Below are positions 43,047-43,460 of a DNA stretch of 43,460 bases, in pieces. The position numbers were made by a program, and so were the translations under genes. Numbering within the stretch: the first letter of the stretch is position 1; the number at the start of each line of letters is the position of its first letter. The notes below the pieces were generated by a model that worked only from the letters and a program-made list of their open reading frames with translations, had not been told where the DNA came from and did no database searches. The DNA is from Bacteroidota bacterium (GTDB taxonomy: Bacteria > Bacteroidota > Ignavibacteria > Kapaibacteriales > UBA2268). The stretch lies in assembly GCA_022707965.1 (NCBI GenBank), contig JAKIZO010000020.1, positions 1 through 43,460 of the forward strand, read 5' to 3'.

Positions 43047-43460
43047 ATGAATCGAACATTGTTATTTTTGCTTCTTTTTGCTTCAATTAACTTATATAGC
43101 GAAGAAGTTGATTCAAATAAAGTATTTCGGCTAAAACAATTGAATATTGAGGGCAGTAGAATTGTGTCGCAGAAGGAGCTTGAATTTTCTGCGATTAATA
43201 TTCTTACTCGGAGTGATATCGAACGTTCCAATTATTTTCAGATAAGTGAGATAATATCGAAATCACCAGGAGTTTTCATAAAAAATTATGGAGGACTTGG
43301 AGGATTAAAAACTGTTACATTGCGAGGAACGAATTCAATGCAAACAGTTGTAGCATTTGATGGTATTCCACTGAATTCCATTCAAAATGGGAGCTTCGAT
43401 TTAACGGGAATACCTTTAAGTATAATTGACAAAGTTGAAGTTACACGAGGTGGTGCAAGT
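43047..43460 (+). CDS. TonB-dependent receptor, N-terminal part (runs off the window)
   Basis: The first 138 residues of an outer-membrane receptor, with no stop codon before the window ends. A signal peptide (about 1-18) is followed by a short N-terminal stretch (LKQLNIEGSRI) and then the plug domain: FQISEIISKSPGVFIKNYGGLGGLKTVTLRGTNSMQTVVAFDGIPLNS...GIPLSIIDKVEVTRGGAS. It lacks a carboxypeptidase-like domain and resembles BtuB-type (vitamin B12) receptors more than the receptor at 26406, but the ligand cannot be named from the plug alone. It starts 1 base after the WG-repeat gene stop. Confidence 0.9.
   Translation, partial: MNRTLLFLLLFASINLYSEEVDSNKVFRLKQLNIEGSRIVSQKELEFSAINILTRSDIERSNYFQISEIISKSPGVFIKNYGGLGGLKTVTLRGTNSMQTVVAFDGIPLNSIQNGSFDLTGIPLSIIDKVEVTRGGAS

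Noticed and set aside
1-43460. tRNA, rRNA, CRISPR, transposase, integrase or phage genes
   Set aside because: None seen on either strand. The intergenic spaces are short and show no tRNA-like cloverleaf or spaced repeats.

Overview
The window is AT-rich bacterial DNA, about 43 kb, coding on both strands with no gene-free stretch longer than about 300 bases. It looks like a flagellated member of the Bacteroidota/Chlorobi side of the tree (Ignavibacteria or Kapabacteria-like). This is inferred from four large secreted proteins ending in type IX secretion (T9SS) type A-like sorting domains, choice-of-anchor D (HYDIN/ASPM-like) repeats, a DUF2851 protein, a HYC_CC_PP-like protein beside a TonB-dependent receptor, and a full set of flagellar rod, ring and hook-junction genes, which most Bacteroidota lack. 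No rRNA, tRNA, CRISPR array, transposase or phage gene was recognised.

Layout. 1-1395: the end of an elongation factor G gene, cut by the window edge and broken by a frameshift near base 420. 1669-2394: an exported FKBP-type prolyl isomerase. 2468-6201 (minus strand): a tight seven-gene operon running arsR, ArsP/DUF318-type permease, small CxxC thioredoxin, ArsF-like protein, second small CxxC thioredoxin, thioredoxin lipoprotein, CcdA/ArsG-like membrane protein. It reads as a metalloid- or organoarsenical-responsive redox and efflux module. 6332-14040: two very large secreted proteins and a family 2 glycosyltransferase. 14184-16332: a response regulator-CheB methylesterase and an L-2-hydroxyglutarate oxidase-like flavoprotein. 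16325-25175: a secreted protein, a PDZ-7TM-GAF-SpoIIE phosphatase, an SRPBCC protein, a third large T9SS cargo protein, DUF2851 and a lipoprotein. 25296-29163: a degenerate cation diffusion facilitator-like protein facing a HYC_CC_PP/TonB receptor pair. 29210-38409 (minus): flgF-flgG-flgA-flgH-flgI-flgJ(SLT)-flgN-four-helix-bundle protein-flgK-flgL-motA. 38606-41859 (minus): purB and a PAS histidine kinase. 41972-43460: a WG-repeat protein and the start of another TonB-dependent receptor that runs off the window.

How the genes work together. The flagellar block encodes the parts between the motor and the filament: proximal/distal rod, P and L rings, hook-filament junction proteins, their chaperone, and one stator protein. 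The ars-like operon pairs a metalloid sensor and an efflux permease with a chain of thiol carriers that could pass electrons across the membrane through the CcdA-like protein. The HYC/TonB pair looks like an outer-membrane metal-uptake unit. Its mRNA carries a perfect 14-nt complementarity between the HYC stop-codon region and the receptor's ribosome binding site, which suggests translational coupling. The most notable observations are that RNA element, the thiol-rich ars-like operon, a four-helix-bundle protein embedded in the flagellar operon, and the FlgJ-lytic transglycosylase fusion.
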